Source: a virus
DNA length: 43,310 nt
Direction: 5' to 3' (one strand)
IMG/VR virus record: IMGVR_UViG_3300027969_003536
Location: 1-43,310 of that record
Shown: positions 1 to 7,726 of the stretch, in pieces
Layout: every line of letters begins with the position of its first letter
Position numbering within the stretch: position 1 is the first letter of the stretch
The notes under the pieces: generated by a model
Database searches by the model: none
The model's input: only the letters and a program-made list of their open reading frames with translations
Told to the model about the DNA's origin: nothing
Program-made: the position numbers and the translations under genes

Positions 1-91
1 TATCACAGGTTATAACTTTGTCAACAATACGAAAACGGGGATCGCCTCGTTTGATTGTACGAACTTGACTTTGATGTGTGGTAAATGTCAT
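1..91 (-). CDS. N-terminal fragment of an unknown protein, cut by the window edge
   Basis: An open frame runs from an ATG at 91 to the left edge without a stop, giving 30 residues that begin MTFTTHQSQVRTIKRG and end near DKVITCD. A strong promoter lies just upstream (98-126), so this is probably the first gene of its transcription unit. Too little is visible to name a family. Confidence 0.6.
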   Translation of the reverse strand, partial: MTFTTHQSQVRTIKRGDPRFRIVDKVITCD

Positions 92-97
92 ACTACA

Positions 98-126
98 AGT
101 ATAACATCATCACTGCCAGTTGTCAA
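98..126 (-). promoter_or_regulatory. sigma70-type promoter, TTGACA-17-TATACT
   Basis: On the minus strand TTGACA (121-126) is followed after exactly 17 nt by TATACT (98-103). It overlaps the 3' end of the glycosyltransferase gene and points to the edge-truncated gene. Spacing and hexamers match the bacterial housekeeping consensus, so it should be read by unmodified host polymerase. Confidence 0.75.
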
Positions 127-916
127 CTACAAATTTGTCCTGAACATCCTGTGGATTTGGTTCTCCGTGGAACACAGCAATGCTACAGTCTAGAGGAGGT
201 CTAACATCATTTCGAACAGTTTTGAACTGTCTTTTACCATTTATTACAGACAATTCATCACGACTGCGTATTTCCCATTTGTAACTCATGATCCATTCTT
301 TAGGCCAAAATTTAATTTTTTCCTTGGACAACTTCCATATCCAATCTTGATCCCCTTGCAGTCGTTGTGCATCTGCAGGCTTTTGTTTGAACTGCTCATA
401 GATATGGCTCTGTGTCCCGTGAGTCCATGCCAACACAGAACTATTGAGATAGCTCCACGACGGATGAAATTTTCTATTGAAATCATGGATACCTATAAAA
501 CTGGTGGGATGATATTCGGTGAGCTTGTCCATGCTGGCATGTATGACCACATCAAGGTCGAGATAAAGTATTCTTCCTCTAAGGGGCAAGACAGAGTCAA
601 ACATATGCACCTTGTGCCACCATCCTCTGGAATATTTGGCATTGGGTTGATATATTTTACGTACTCCGGGGATGTCATGCTGATCGTCAGTGAGGCAGGC
701 AAACTCATACGGTACCGTGAGATGCCTTGACACCATGTTGCGCAAACGTTCTACATATTCTCTGCCGTACTTGTGTCCAAATTTCACACACAACACAGTG
801 ACAGGATCGCTGGGATTCGAAGGCACTACTAGATCGGGATATTCTCCACGTGCTGCTATTTTGGCAGCTCTCTTTTCAGCCTTGGCTTGTTGACGTTGTT
901 CTTTTGACAATTCCAT
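110..916 (-). CDS. Glycosyltransferase-like protein with a DxD motif
   Basis: This 268-residue protein opens with a charged helix (residues 1-25). A Rossmann-like segment with VTVLCVKFG follows at about 39-47, then [10 protein letters not shown] at 116-125 with a DxD (D120, D122) typical of nucleotide-sugar and metal binding in GT-A enzymes. GDQDW at 188-192 resembles the acceptor-side motif of GT8-type enzymes. Its first 41 nt overlap the end of kdsA. Next to kdsA and a GT42-like gene, a role in modifying host LPS or a phage-encoded glycan is reasonable. The fold call is fairly good; donor and acceptor are unknown. Confidence 0.65.
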   Translation of the reverse strand: MELSKEQRQQAKAEKRAAKIAARGEYPDLVVPSNPSDPVTVLCVKFGHKYGREYVERLRNMVSRHLTVPYEFACLTDDQHDIPGVRKIYQPNAKYSRGWWHKVHMFDSVLPLRGRILYLDLDVVIHASMDKLTEYHPTSFIGIHDFNRKFHPSWSYLNSSVLAWTHGTQSHIYEQFKQKPADAQRLQGDQDWIWKLSKEKIKFWPKEWIMSYKWEIRSRDELSVINGKRQFKTVRNDVRPPLDCSIAVFHGEPNPQDVQDKFVVDNWQ

Positions 917-1721
917 CTATGGCAACCAATTGTTCTAATATTTTTGAGAGATCGTCCAGCTTGATCATGTTAGGTCCATCGCTGGGTGCGTTATCCGGAT
1001 CTTCGTGTGTTTCCATAAACAGAGTTGATACACACCCTGTGGCTATAGCAGCTCTCGCCAGGTACGGGACCATGGTCCTATCTCCACCAGATCTTTCTCC
1101 CATTCCTCCAGGCTGTTGAACACTATGTGTAGCATCAAAGACCACTGGATAGCCAGTGCTTGCCATAATAGGTAGACTGCGCATGTCAACCACAAGATTA
1201 TTGTATCCATGAGTGTATCCTCTTTCGCATAACATGATGCGTTCATTACCAGTTGACGCAATCTTTGCAGCAACATTTTTCATATCGTGGGGTGCAAGAA
1301 ATTGTCCTTTCTTGACGTTGATAGCACATCCGGTTTCTCCAGCAGCCAACAATAAATCTGTTTGCCTGCACAGGAAGGCAGGAATCTGTAGTATGTCAAT
1401 ACCGGCTTCTGCACATTCTTTGGCCTGCCACGATTCATGAATATCTGTTAAAACAGGCACTCCAAAACTATGCTTGATCGAATTAAGAATTTGCAAACCT
1501 TCTTCAATTCCAATACCACGTTTGGTACTGATGCTAGAACGATTGGCTTTGTCAAAACTGCTTTTGTATATTAGTGGAATGCCAAGTAATGCTGTGATAG
1601 CAATAAGTCTAGCACATGTGTCTTCTGCATGGTCCTGACTTTCTATTTGACACGGACCAGCAATAAGAACAAAGGGTAGGTTGTTACCGATGGTAAGTTG
1701 ATTGATATTAAATGTACGCAT
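876..1721 (-). CDS. kdsA: 3-deoxy-D-manno-octulosonate 8-phosphate synthase, metal-dependent class
   Basis: It condenses arabinose 5-phosphate with phosphoenolpyruvate to Kdo 8-phosphate, the precursor of the LPS core sugar Kdo. Family motifs are clear: AGPCQIES near the N-terminus, [37 protein letters not shown] and [12 protein letters not shown]. The Cys in AGPC, the His in ATHS, the Glu in FMETHEDP and the Asp in PSDGPN match the four metal ligands of class II enzymes; E. coli KdsA has Asn at the Cys position. The frame extends to a TTG at 1736, but the ATG at 1721 (MRTFNINQ) is preferred. About 281 residues, a normal full length. Confidence 0.93.
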   Translation of the reverse strand: MRTFNINQLTIGNNLPFVLIAGPCQIESQDHAEDTCARLIAITALLGIPLIYKSSFDKANRSSISTKRGIGIEEGLQILNSIKHSFGVPVLTDIHESWQAKECAEAGIDILQIPAFLCRQTDLLLAAGETGCAINVKKGQFLAPHDMKNVAAKIASTGNERIMLCERGYTHGYNNLVVDMRSLPIMASTGYPVVFDATHSVQQPGGMGERSGGDRTMVPYLARAAIATGCVSTLFMETHEDPDNAPSDGPNMIKLDDLSKILEQLVAIDGIVKRTTSTSQG

Positions 1722-1729
1722 ATTATTAT

Positions 1730-1924
1730 TTACCAATGTCTTATAACACCAGCAATAATAAACAGGTTTGTAACGATATAGGTTAGAACAATAAGTGTGC
1801 GAACAAGTGCTACTCTGTCAGCTTCCTGATCAGTAGTACCTGATTTTTCACCCAATGCTTTTGCCCAAAGGCGCCAAAGATTTTTAGCCTTCGTAGATAG
1901 CCGAGTTAGCACCGTGTTCTGCAC
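1730..1924 (-). CDS. Small single-pass membrane protein
   Basis: This 64-residue protein has a basic N-terminal half ([21 protein letters not shown]), an acidic joint ([13 protein letters not shown]) and a C-terminal hydrophobic helix ([16 protein letters not shown]) ending RHW. Its topology suggests an inner-membrane anchor. The only full-length start is GTG at 1924, which overlaps queD by 41 nt; no ATG occurs in the frame, so a shorter GTG or TTG start is possible. It lies between queD and kdsA in the same direction. Function unknown; small proteins of this shape are common in T4-like marine phages (from memory, not checked). Confidence 0.6.
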   Translation of the reverse strand: MQNTVLTRLSTKAKNLWRLWAKALGEKSGTTDQEADRVALVRTLIVLTYIVTNLFIIAGVIRHW

Positions 1925-2333
1925 ATTCTACCCTAACGCAATAGCAACGACTACCAGTCTTTTCTTTGATAAGTTGATTAGCAAAATCGAAAGCGTGTTC
2001 TGCAAATTTCTCCGCCCCAACGCCATCAAAGATTCTAATTTCGGCCAAGCCCAAATCTTCAAGTTCTTGGAATTTTTTTAGATGCGGGTCGGCAAGATCC
2101 AATGCTAATTTGTGATCAAACTTATCTTCTAGCCATGCTTTGAGTTGTTTAAGTCCCCCAAAGTCTACTGCCCAGTTTTTATCGTCTAATTGATCACAGC
2201 CAAATGTGAATGTGAACGCTAGACTGTAACCGTGTAGTAGATGACAGTGACTGTGATCTGCATTAGGTTGACGGAATACCGCTGACAGACCAATGTTGTG
2301 TCCGTAGTGTTTTGTTGAAAGATATTTTGCCAT
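1884..2333 (-). CDS. queD: 6-carboxy-tetrahydropterin synthase / PTPS-family protein (QueD-like)
   Basis: The family converts 7,8-dihydroneopterin triphosphate to 6-carboxytetrahydropterin, an early step toward preQ0 and 7-deazaguanines. Visible are LSAVFRQP (residues 16-23), DHSHCHLLHGYSL (26-38) with the catalytic-type Cys30 and metal-type His, VDFGGLK, FDHK and a C-terminal [11 protein letters not shown]. The usual HGH metal motif reads HGY, so one zinc ligand is replaced or supplied by a neighbouring His. The ATG at 2333 follows a good AAGGAGAC ribosome binding site. No other queuosine genes are seen in the window; phages use this pathway for DNA 7-deazaguanine or tRNA modification. Confidence 0.85.
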   Translation of the reverse strand: MAKYLSTKHYGHNIGLSAVFRQPNADHSHCHLLHGYSLAFTFTFGCDQLDDKNWAVDFGGLKQLKAWLEDKFDHKLALDLADPHLKKFQELEDLGLAEIRIFDGVGAEKFAEHAFDFANQLIKEKTGSRCYCVRVECAEHGANSAIYEG

Positions 2334-2428
2334 CTCTAGTCTCCTTTATATAGGTAGCAAGTTTGATGACAGCAGAGTGTTTAGAGAGGGATGATGCCAT
2401 AGAGTCCTCTTTGTGTGTGTATTGTAAT

Positions 2429-2457
2429 AGTATACTACATCTCTATTTATAATGCAA
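2429..2457 (-). promoter_or_regulatory. Candidate sigma70-type promoter, TTGCAT-17-TATACT
   Basis: TATACT at 2429-2434 is preceded by TTGCAT at 2452-2457 with a 17-nt spacer. The -35 element is imperfect. It would give queD a leader of roughly 90 nt and lies across the 3' end of the upstream gene, as other promoters in this window do. Confidence 0.45.
2444..2451 (-). promoter_or_regulatory. T4-late-like promoter box TATAAATA
   Basis: The minus strand reads TATAAATA, the exact T4 late promoter core, about 110 nt upstream of queD and inside the spacer of the candidate sigma70 promoter. This could allow both early and late transcription of queD, the small membrane gene, kdsA and the glycosyltransferase. 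The call rests on motif identity alone. Confidence 0.4.
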
Positions 2458-3040
2458 TGAATTCCACATTATTTTTCCGCCATTCCGGCGGCATGTTCCA
2501 GTCTGGTCTATTATAAATCACAAATGTTGTGTTGGGATAATGTATGAACACTGATTCGATCTGGTAGACCCAATAGCTGTGATCCACTGCCTGTGCTCCC
2601 GATCTAGCATAGTTCACAGTGCCTTTGTAGATGTTGTTCACACTGTGATCGATTGGATACAGATCAAATCCGATCATTGTGACTTCTTGGTGACCTAACA
2701 CAGCTGCCAATAACACAGCGTATCCACCGCTGCCCCAATGGTCGGCTTGGTCCTTTTTCAATTCTCCTTTAGTGGGAACTGTAGGTAGAAGATTGATGTT
2801 TTTGTTTTTTCTTATTTTTCTAAAGTAGTGATGCCAATGGTCACGCACATAGATTTCTGTGTCTTTAGTGTTGGGATTGTTTACAGCTTCTTCTGCCATT
2901 CTACGATCACAGCAGATCAAATGATTGACATTGAAATCTCTGTGTATGGCATTACATCCTATAAGAACATGATCGGTGTATGTGCTGATATCAACGTGGC
3001 GTCTGCTTTCGCCATTACCGACTACCAATGCTCGAGGCAT
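2447..3040 (-). CDS. GT42/DUF115-like putative sialyltransferase-fold protein
   Basis: The 197-residue protein starts ALVVGNGESRR (residues 4-14), then VLIGCNAIHRDF and LICCDRRMAEEA. Near 103-127 it has GSGGYAVLLAAVLGHQEV followed by IGFDLYP. The order GNG-S, CN, SG-Y-A-LG, G-D-Y resembles the CMP-sialic-acid-binding core of CstI-type (GT42) enzymes and the DUF115 family. It is shorter than CstI and lacks its C-terminal membrane part. The gene ends between kdsA/queD and a tail-fibre gene, consistent with a surface-glycan role. Function is inferred from the motif pattern only. Confidence 0.5.
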   Translation of the reverse strand: MPRALVVGNGESRRHVDISTYTDHVLIGCNAIHRDFNVNHLICCDRRMAEEAVNNPNTKDTEIYVRDHWHHYFRKIRKNKNINLLPTVPTKGELKKDQADHWGSGGYAVLLAAVLGHQEVTMIGFDLYPIDHSVNNIYKGTVNYARSGAQAVDHSYWVYQIESVFIHYPNTTFVIYNRPDWNMPPEWRKNNVEFIAL

Positions 3041-3891
3041 TAATCGATTCTACCGAATCCGTTCCATATTCCAGGGTTGCCTGACTGCACACATATCCAT
3101 CCAACATGTTTGCCAGCCTGTGGGTTGTCATTCCAACATACATCACCTTTGGTATAAGAATTCATAAGTGGTGCTTGAGCAGCACTAAAGTGTAGTTTGT
3201 CGTTGAATTTCAGTGCGCCATTGACATGAAGAGCACTGCGTTGATCAGGAGTTTGGGTGTTTACACCAACCAACCCCATTATTGATACTTTATGATATCC
3301 GGAGTTTGTATTACCTATTACGATATTTCCGTCGGGCAACATGCTGATTCTTGCGGTATTATTTGTACCAATATCAAGAGAGTGCCCGCTAAATGTTCCT
3401 ATAAATGCTCTAGTAGTGTCCGGCGCTCCTAGCACTATTTCAACATCGTTGTCAACTATGCTCACGGCTGAATTCGGAGCATCGGTACCTAGTCCTAGTC
3501 TATTTGTATTGGCATCAAATACAAGGAATTGACTTACAGATAACCCACCATCAATTATAAGTCCTTTAAGATGCCCGACCTCTCGCAAATTGCTTTTTGT
3601 GATGGTAGGGCCTAACTCTTTTTCATCAATTAGTTTTACATTATTAATTGATAGTGTTTTACCTCGGGCTAGATCTATGTTTTCAGATACGAAAAATCTG
3701 TCAGGATTTGAATAGTAAACAAGCTGTTTAGTATGTCCTTGACCGCTCCAGATAACACCTTTGCCTTCGATATCACTGCGAAATTCCAAGAACTTGCCTA
3801 TATCTTGTGTAGTCCGTGCGTAGGCTGCGATTATAAGTTTAAATGCTTCGTCTAAATCAGTAAGCGGGAGATTAACGTTTGTATTGTCCAT
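3040..3891 (-). CDS. Tail-fibre-like structural protein
   Basis: About 283 residues, rich in short beta repeats. A central segment runs TLSINNVKLID, GLIIDGGLSVSQFLVFD, NRLGLGTDAPNSAVSI, ISMLPDGNIVIGN and VSIMGLVGVNTQTP, the pattern seen in phage fibre shafts (a repeated GLG/GVNT-P-A motif). The C-terminus (YTKGDVCWNDNPQAGKHVG, GNPGIWNGFG) resembles a fibre tip module. A TTG at 15 nt further upstream is in frame; the ATG at 3891 was chosen. It overlaps the next gene by one base (TAATG). A virion attachment role is inferred from repeats and context. Confidence 0.65.
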   Translation of the reverse strand: MDNTNVNLPLTDLDEAFKLIIAAYARTTQDIGKFLEFRSDIEGKGVIWSGQGHTKQLVYYSNPDRFFVSENIDLARGKTLSINNVKLIDEKELGPTITKSNLREVGHLKGLIIDGGLSVSQFLVFDANTNRLGLGTDAPNSAVSIVDNDVEIVLGAPDTTRAFIGTFSGHSLDIGTNNTARISMLPDGNIVIGNTNSGYHKVSIMGLVGVNTQTPDQRSALHVNGALKFNDKLHFSAAQAPLMNSYTKGDVCWNDNPQAGKHVGWICVQSGNPGIWNGFGRID

Positions 3892-3907
3892 ACAAATATT
3901 TATCAAA

Positions 3908-5083
3908 TCAACTTACTTTCAGCAGTATGGTTTCTTCGTTGATCCTGCCGTTGAGCTTGATATCCACAGCCTTGATATCGTCCAAGAACTTTCGTAACTG
4001 TACTTTGCCCGCAGCCTTGAACTCTTTGAGCTGTTCTTCGGGCTTGCGCAGGGTTTTCTGTACACTTTTTATTGGATCAAATCCAACGACTGTGGTGCCT
4101 TTGACTCCAAGTTCGTTGAATTCAGCAGCCACATACTTGCCTAATTTACGTGATTTGACATTATAGATCCACAATTCCTTGCCGCCGATGATATCTTGTG
4201 GGTTGATAGATACCAATTTAATTTTTTCGTCCTGCTTGAGATACTTCATCTTGGCCACAACCTTGGCTTTGTCAGTGGGCTTTTTAGCACGAGGCTTTTT
4301 ATTAACCTTGGCTTCTTGTGCCAGCATGTCGCAGGCTGAAAGGATTTCGCTGTAGAACAGCGTGATCTTCTTTAGATTGGCCTTGCTCAAATGAGAATAC
4401 CCTTCTTTCAATTGTTCGTCTTTGGTAGTAGCTGCTTCTACCAATTCGTCGTAGGTTCGACTATATAGTGTTTTAATGACACGAGCGTGAGCAGCCTTGG
4501 CCTGACGCCCCCGCAGTAGATTTAGAAGTTTAAATGCTTTTGGATCAAAAGATTCTGGATCTGTTTGAAAAGCCTCAATGGCATCTTCAATTTCTTCAGT
4601 CATACCCAGTGCAACTTCACGCAGTCGTTCCTGAATGCTAGGAGTGTATACTGCGGGTTTGAGTTCCACAGCACCTTCTTCAAGTTCGACTTCATCGTGT
4701 TTGCCCTCGTCAATGATCTTAGCAATGCTCTTGCTCAACCATTCTGCGGTGTTACGACCTTCATTGAAGTCTGCCCTCACTGCGGGCATACCTCTAAGTA
4801 AATTGGCAGCAATGGCGCCTACAGTCGCACCGCAACGATTGTCTTTGGTATCTTTGAACGCTTTGATAATATCTTTTGGATAGTTCTGGATGCTCATCCA
4901 ATTAATAACTTTGGGTTTGAGTTCTTTGCCGCTGGCTTCCAACCGATAGTAACTCATGGCCATCCGGAAGTGTCGACTAAATTGATCAGCTGTAAAGGTT
5001 TCGTGATCGTCCCATTTTGGACTTAGGTCACGCCCTTTGTTTTGGCGGATAGCGATACTTGCTTTTTTCAGTTTGGTTACCAT
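3908..5083 (-). CDS. Unknown 391-residue phage protein
   Basis: No family recognised. The sequence is charged and mostly helical. An N-terminal basic stretch leads to YYRLEASGKELKPKVINWM. The middle is acidic (EVELEEGAVEL, MTEEIEDAIEAF), a Lys-rich linker (NKKPRAKKPTDKAK) lies near residue 262, and the C-terminal domain has SINPQDIIGGKELWIYNVKSRKLGKY followed by KSVQKTLRKPEEQLKEF. It is the first gene behind a perfect-consensus promoter (5115-5143), so it is probably made early and strongly. A DNA- or RNA-associated role is possible from the basic linker but not shown. Confidence 0.75.
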   Translation of the reverse strand: MVTKLKKASIAIRQNKGRDLSPKWDDHETFTADQFSRHFRMAMSYYRLEASGKELKPKVINWMSIQNYPKDIIKAFKDTKDNRCGATVGAIAANLLRGMPAVRADFNEGRNTAEWLSKSIAKIIDEGKHDEVELEEGAVELKPAVYTPSIQERLREVALGMTEEIEDAIEAFQTDPESFDPKAFKLLNLLRGRQAKAAHARVIKTLYSRTYDELVEAATTKDEQLKEGYSHLSKANLKKITLFYSEILSACDMLAQEAKVNKKPRAKKPTDKAKVVAKMKYLKQDEKIKLVSINPQDIIGGKELWIYNVKSRKLGKYVAAEFNELGVKGTTVVGFDPIKSVQKTLRKPEEQLKEFKAAGKVQLRKFLDDIKAVDIKLNGRINEETILLKVS

Positions 5084-5114
5084 TTAGTCACTCCTGTTGT
5101 TAAACAATACATAT

Positions 5115-5143
5115 ATTATAGCACCAAACTGAGAATTTGTCAA
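5115..5143 (-). promoter_or_regulatory. Perfect-consensus sigma70 promoter, TTGACA-17-TATAAT
   Basis: TTGACA (5138-5143), a 17-nt spacer and TATAAT (5115-5120) on the minus strand lie just upstream of the 391-residue gene. The -35 box overlaps the stop region of the 64-residue gene. Confidence 0.85.
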
Positions 5144-5334
5144 CCATGAGTGAATCGTTTGATTTCATGTAGGTCACCATGTTCGTCTTCTTGATACACA
5201 ATGGCTTCCATAACGCCCAATCCAAGATTGGCTTCTGCTATTTCCAATGCTTCTTTCCTACTGCTGGTGGTTTCTACCAATTCTTCGTGACCGGATTCAT
5301 CCACTGCCCAAACTTCGTATAGTTCAAAGTTCAT
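5140..5334 (-). CDS. Small acidic unknown protein
   Basis: 64 residues with the pattern MNFELYEVWAVDESGHEEL, TTSSRKEALEIAEANLGLG and AIVYQEDEHGDLHEIKRF: a beta-helix-beta arrangement common in small phage proteins. The ATG at 5334 has AAGGAG upstream. It sits between two unknown genes in one direction. No function can be assigned. Confidence 0.65.
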   Translation of the reverse strand: MNFELYEVWAVDESGHEELVETTSSRKEALEIAEANLGLGVMEAIVYQEDEHGDLHEIKRFTHG

Positions 5335-5352
5335 GATACTAACACAATCTCC

Positions 5353-5904
5353 TTAAGTAAATTTTTCCCAATCTCCGCCAGGCACCACGGCCCAGCCAAG
5401 CTGTTGGAGATCGTTCCGGATCTCGTCGGTGATACAACCTTCCGATACATAGCCTTTGACATGATCAGGATCACCATTGCCTAACCCTTCACCCATACCA
5501 CTACAGTACCAATCAATGTAGTCACCCTTTTCCTGCATGTCAGCGACAATACCGCCAGCACTTCTCCATGAGGCACTCCAGAAATCTCTGTTCGGATCTT
5601 GTCTAAGGATGGGCACAACTTCTAATTTGATGAAGTCATTGTTGCATATGGCCGCATAGAGATTTTGAGCATAACCGTCACTGGCCTTGGCCTTGTCACA
5701 GATCCATGTGGTGCTGCGAAGATCATATTGCATGTTGTTCTTTTGCCATTCGGGATCTACGAGATTGGCTGCATCTTGTTCCCTCCAGGTTTTATACATG
5801 TCGATGTAGTCAAGATTAGGCTCCTCGCCTTTTTCTTCACAGCGTTTAATATATCCTTCCTTTTGAAAGGTGTGCCGTTCAGGGCTGCTTGAAATTTTTG
5901 ACAT
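5353..5904 (-). CDS. Unknown 183-residue protein
   Basis: No family recognised. It is soluble, with several Trp and Cys residues (TWICDKAKASDGYAQNLY, FWSASWRSAGGIVADM, YIDWYCSGMGEGLGNG) and a C-terminal CITDEIRNDLQQLGWAVVPGG. It overlaps the next upstream gene by 26 nt and is followed closely by the 64-residue gene, so it is part of one operon from 7272 to 5140. Coding is supported by length, tight packing and consistent direction. Confidence 0.7.
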   Translation of the reverse strand: MSKISSSPERHTFQKEGYIKRCEEKGEEPNLDYIDMYKTWREQDAANLVDPEWQKNNMQYDLRSTTWICDKAKASDGYAQNLYAAICNNDFIKLEVVPILRQDPNRDFWSASWRSAGGIVADMQEKGDYIDWYCSGMGEGLGNGDPDHVKGYVSEGCITDEIRNDLQQLGWAVVPGGDWEKFT

Positions 5905-6244
5905 CCTGTATTGCTTTCTTTAGTGTTTCTGCGTAGTTGAGCGCCTGTTGCTCAGTCATACTGATGTTGGCTTCATACTTGACATAGCCTTTGGTCAGCA
6001 GAATCCAAATGGTCTGCCAACGATTTAGACTCCACCATTGCGATTTTTGTGTAGTGTAGGTAGTAACAGTCACACGATGATCATCAGCTTCAACCCAAAC
6101 ATTGTGATCGTGGTCAGCATCATGACATTCGCAAGTGACCTGATAGGTGATTGCGTCTCCCCAACTATTGCGTTTAAGAACGCCTTCTGCAGGAGTCTGC
6201 GGGTTAAGTTCAGTCGAAGGTTTTGACATCATTTCTTCTTTCAT
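5879..6244 (-). CDS. Unknown 121-residue protein with a Cys/His/Asp-rich patch
   Basis: Residues about 37-53 read TCECHDADHDHNVWVEA, a possible metal-binding patch. They are followed by a Trp-rich stretch (QKSQWWSLNRWQTIWILL) and a C-terminal helix (TEQQALNYAETLKKAIQDV). Overlaps at both ends (26 nt with the 183-residue gene, 35 nt with the 73-residue gene) indicate translational coupling. No function is recognised. Confidence 0.65.
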   Translation of the reverse strand: MKEEMMSKPSTELNPQTPAEGVLKRNSWGDAITYQVTCECHDADHDHNVWVEADDHRVTVTTYTTQKSQWWSLNRWQTIWILLTKGYVKYEANISMTEQQALNYAETLKKAIQDVKNFKQP

Positions 6245-6431
6245 ATATGTTTTTTACCATGCGTTGATAATCGTCTTCTGGCAACACAGTTCTATACATG
6301 CTGAGAGCCTGGGTGACCATGATACCAGCTATTTCTATATCTTTATATTCTTCCAACATCACAGCAGTGAACTGTAGATACTTGGCGTATAAATCTTCAA
6401 TACAGTGTTCGTTTTGATCTGATATGCTCAT
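6210..6431 (-). CDS. Small helical unknown protein
   Basis: 73 residues, mainly helical: EDLYAKYLQFTAVMLEEY, AGIMVTQALSMYRTVLPE and DDYQRMVKNIYERRNDV. It lies one base after the stop of the 279-residue gene and overlaps the following gene by 35 nt. The layout is that of a coupled phage operon. Function unknown. Confidence 0.65.
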   Translation of the reverse strand: MSISDQNEHCIEDLYAKYLQFTAVMLEEYKDIEIAGIMVTQALSMYRTVLPEDDYQRMVKNIYERRNDVKTFD

Positions 6432-6432
6432 A

Positions 6433-7272
6433 TCATGTCCACAAACTGTCGCGAGCTTTGATTAGTCGGATCATCATAGCTTCGTCTTCTTTTTCATAAT
6501 CAGCTTCAATTTTTTGAAGCAGTTTGTGAGCTTTGTCGTTTTTCTTCTTGAGCACGGGATCTTTTGGACTATTAAAACTAAACTTGCCACCATTAGCTTG
6601 TCGTTGTTCTTCACATACCGCAGTCCACCCACTTGCTTCGTATGGGTCAGGGCGAGCACGATAGGTCACAGTCCACCATGTGTAAAGCTCTTTTATCTCT
6701 TTTGCACGAAGGGCCTGTCCAGTTGGTTTGCCGTAGTCTGGATCGTCTGGCTCGCACCAGTCAGTGTTAGTTAGAGTCATTGCCCAATCTAAATGATCAA
6801 TACCTGCTTGAGGACAACGCCAAGTGCGCCAACGGAACCAACCACTAGCCCAAAAGGGAGGATCATACTTAGCACGAGCTTCCTTATCTCCCCAGGCGAT
6901 GTGCGACCATGCGGATTCAATTTCGACGAAATCCACCAACTCATTAAATAGGCATAGCAAGAACCGATTGCCAACATCGCACCAAGCACCAGGCTTGATG
7001 TCACGAGGATGAGCGGTAAGACTGTGAGTACGACTAACCCAACGATTATTGATGTAATACTTAACATCGTAGATCTTTCTAATAGGCCAAGTTACAAAAT
7101 CCTGGATATAGCCTAGACCTTCCTCAGCTAACCAGTAACGAAAATTGTGCTTCATTTGAGCCGCAGTGGTCCATTCGTCCCATTGTTCGGCAGTACCTGC
7201 ACTGAGTTTCTTGGTGCCGCGAAGCCAATCTGCAAAAGGAGTGCATGACCAGTAATTTGAATGTTGTGCCAT
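6433..7272 (-). CDS. Unknown Trp-rich 279-residue protein
   Basis: A Trp-rich soluble protein (NYWSCTPFADWLRGTKKL, FWASGWFRWRTWRCPQAG, YTWWTVTYRARPDPYEASGW) with a charged C-terminal helix (KKKNDKAHKLLQKIEADYEK). It is the first gene behind a perfect-consensus promoter at 7300-7328 and heads a run of five short genes. Abundant early expression is likely from the promoter. The family is not recognised. Confidence 0.7.
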   Translation of the reverse strand: MAQHSNYWSCTPFADWLRGTKKLSAGTAEQWDEWTTAAQMKHNFRYWLAEEGLGYIQDFVTWPIRKIYDVKYYINNRWVSRTHSLTAHPRDIKPGAWCDVGNRFLLCLFNELVDFVEIESAWSHIAWGDKEARAKYDPPFWASGWFRWRTWRCPQAGIDHLDWAMTLTNTDWCEPDDPDYGKPTGQALRAKEIKELYTWWTVTYRARPDPYEASGWTAVCEEQRQANGGKFSFNSPKDPVLKKKNDKAHKLLQKIEADYEKEDEAMMIRLIKARDSLWT

Positions 7273-7299
7273 AGTATATTTTCTCTGTTGAACAACTTA

Positions 7300-7328
7300 A
7301 TTATACTATCTTTCTATAAACCTGTCAA
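7300..7328 (-). promoter_or_regulatory. Perfect-consensus sigma70 promoter, TTGACA-17-TATAAT
   Basis: TTGACA at 7323-7328, a 17-nt spacer and TATAAT at 7300-7305 on the minus strand, in the 73-nt gap upstream of the 279-residue gene. Both hexamers are exact. Confidence 0.87.
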
Positions 7329-7345
7329 TACCTATTCAAAATGAA

Positions 7346-7726
7346 TCAAAACTTTTTTTGATATCCTGCCAAATTAAGCATGATCGAATATTGTTCATAG
7401 GCTTTTTGGACAGCAGAATTGGTGTGACGAAAGTGTGCTTCCTCACGCTCTTTGTCCATGAGTGTTTGGAACATGTCAATTGGTTTGTCATGATGTGCAA
7501 CATAGTTAAAAAACCTGCGTTCCATTTCAACCAAAGTTCGTAGTCTGCCTTCGGGTATTTCTACGGTGTAGACCTTCTCAGTTTCGTACTCGACTACATC
7601 GTGGCGAATAAGATCAGCACGACTGGGATCTGTAAAAAATTTAGGAGGATGATACCGTGCCCTACGCTTGGAATCGTTGAGTACACGCACCTCGTAGTTT
7701 TCGCAGAATTTGTCGAGTTCATCCAT
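7346..7726 (-). CDS. Unknown 126-residue protein
   Basis: Begins MDELDKFCENYEVRVLNDSK and has YHPPKFFTDPSRADLIRHD, then TVEIPEGRLRTLVEMERRFF and a C-terminal helical region. It overlaps the end of thyX by 8 nt, so the two are co-translated. No domain is recognised; its fixed place after thyX might mean a link to nucleotide metabolism, but nothing in the sequence shows this. Confidence 0.65.
   Translation of the reverse strand: MDELDKFCENYEVRVLNDSKRRARYHPPKFFTDPSRADLIRHDVVEYETEKVYTVEIPEGRLRTLVEMERRFFNYVAHHDKPIDMFQTLMDKEREEAHFRHTNSAVQKAYEQYSIMLNLAGYQKKF

Noticed and set aside
3897-3904. GATAAATA as a late promoter for the tail-fibre-like gene at 3891
   Set aside because: It lies only 5 nt before the ATG, so transcription would start at or after the start codon.
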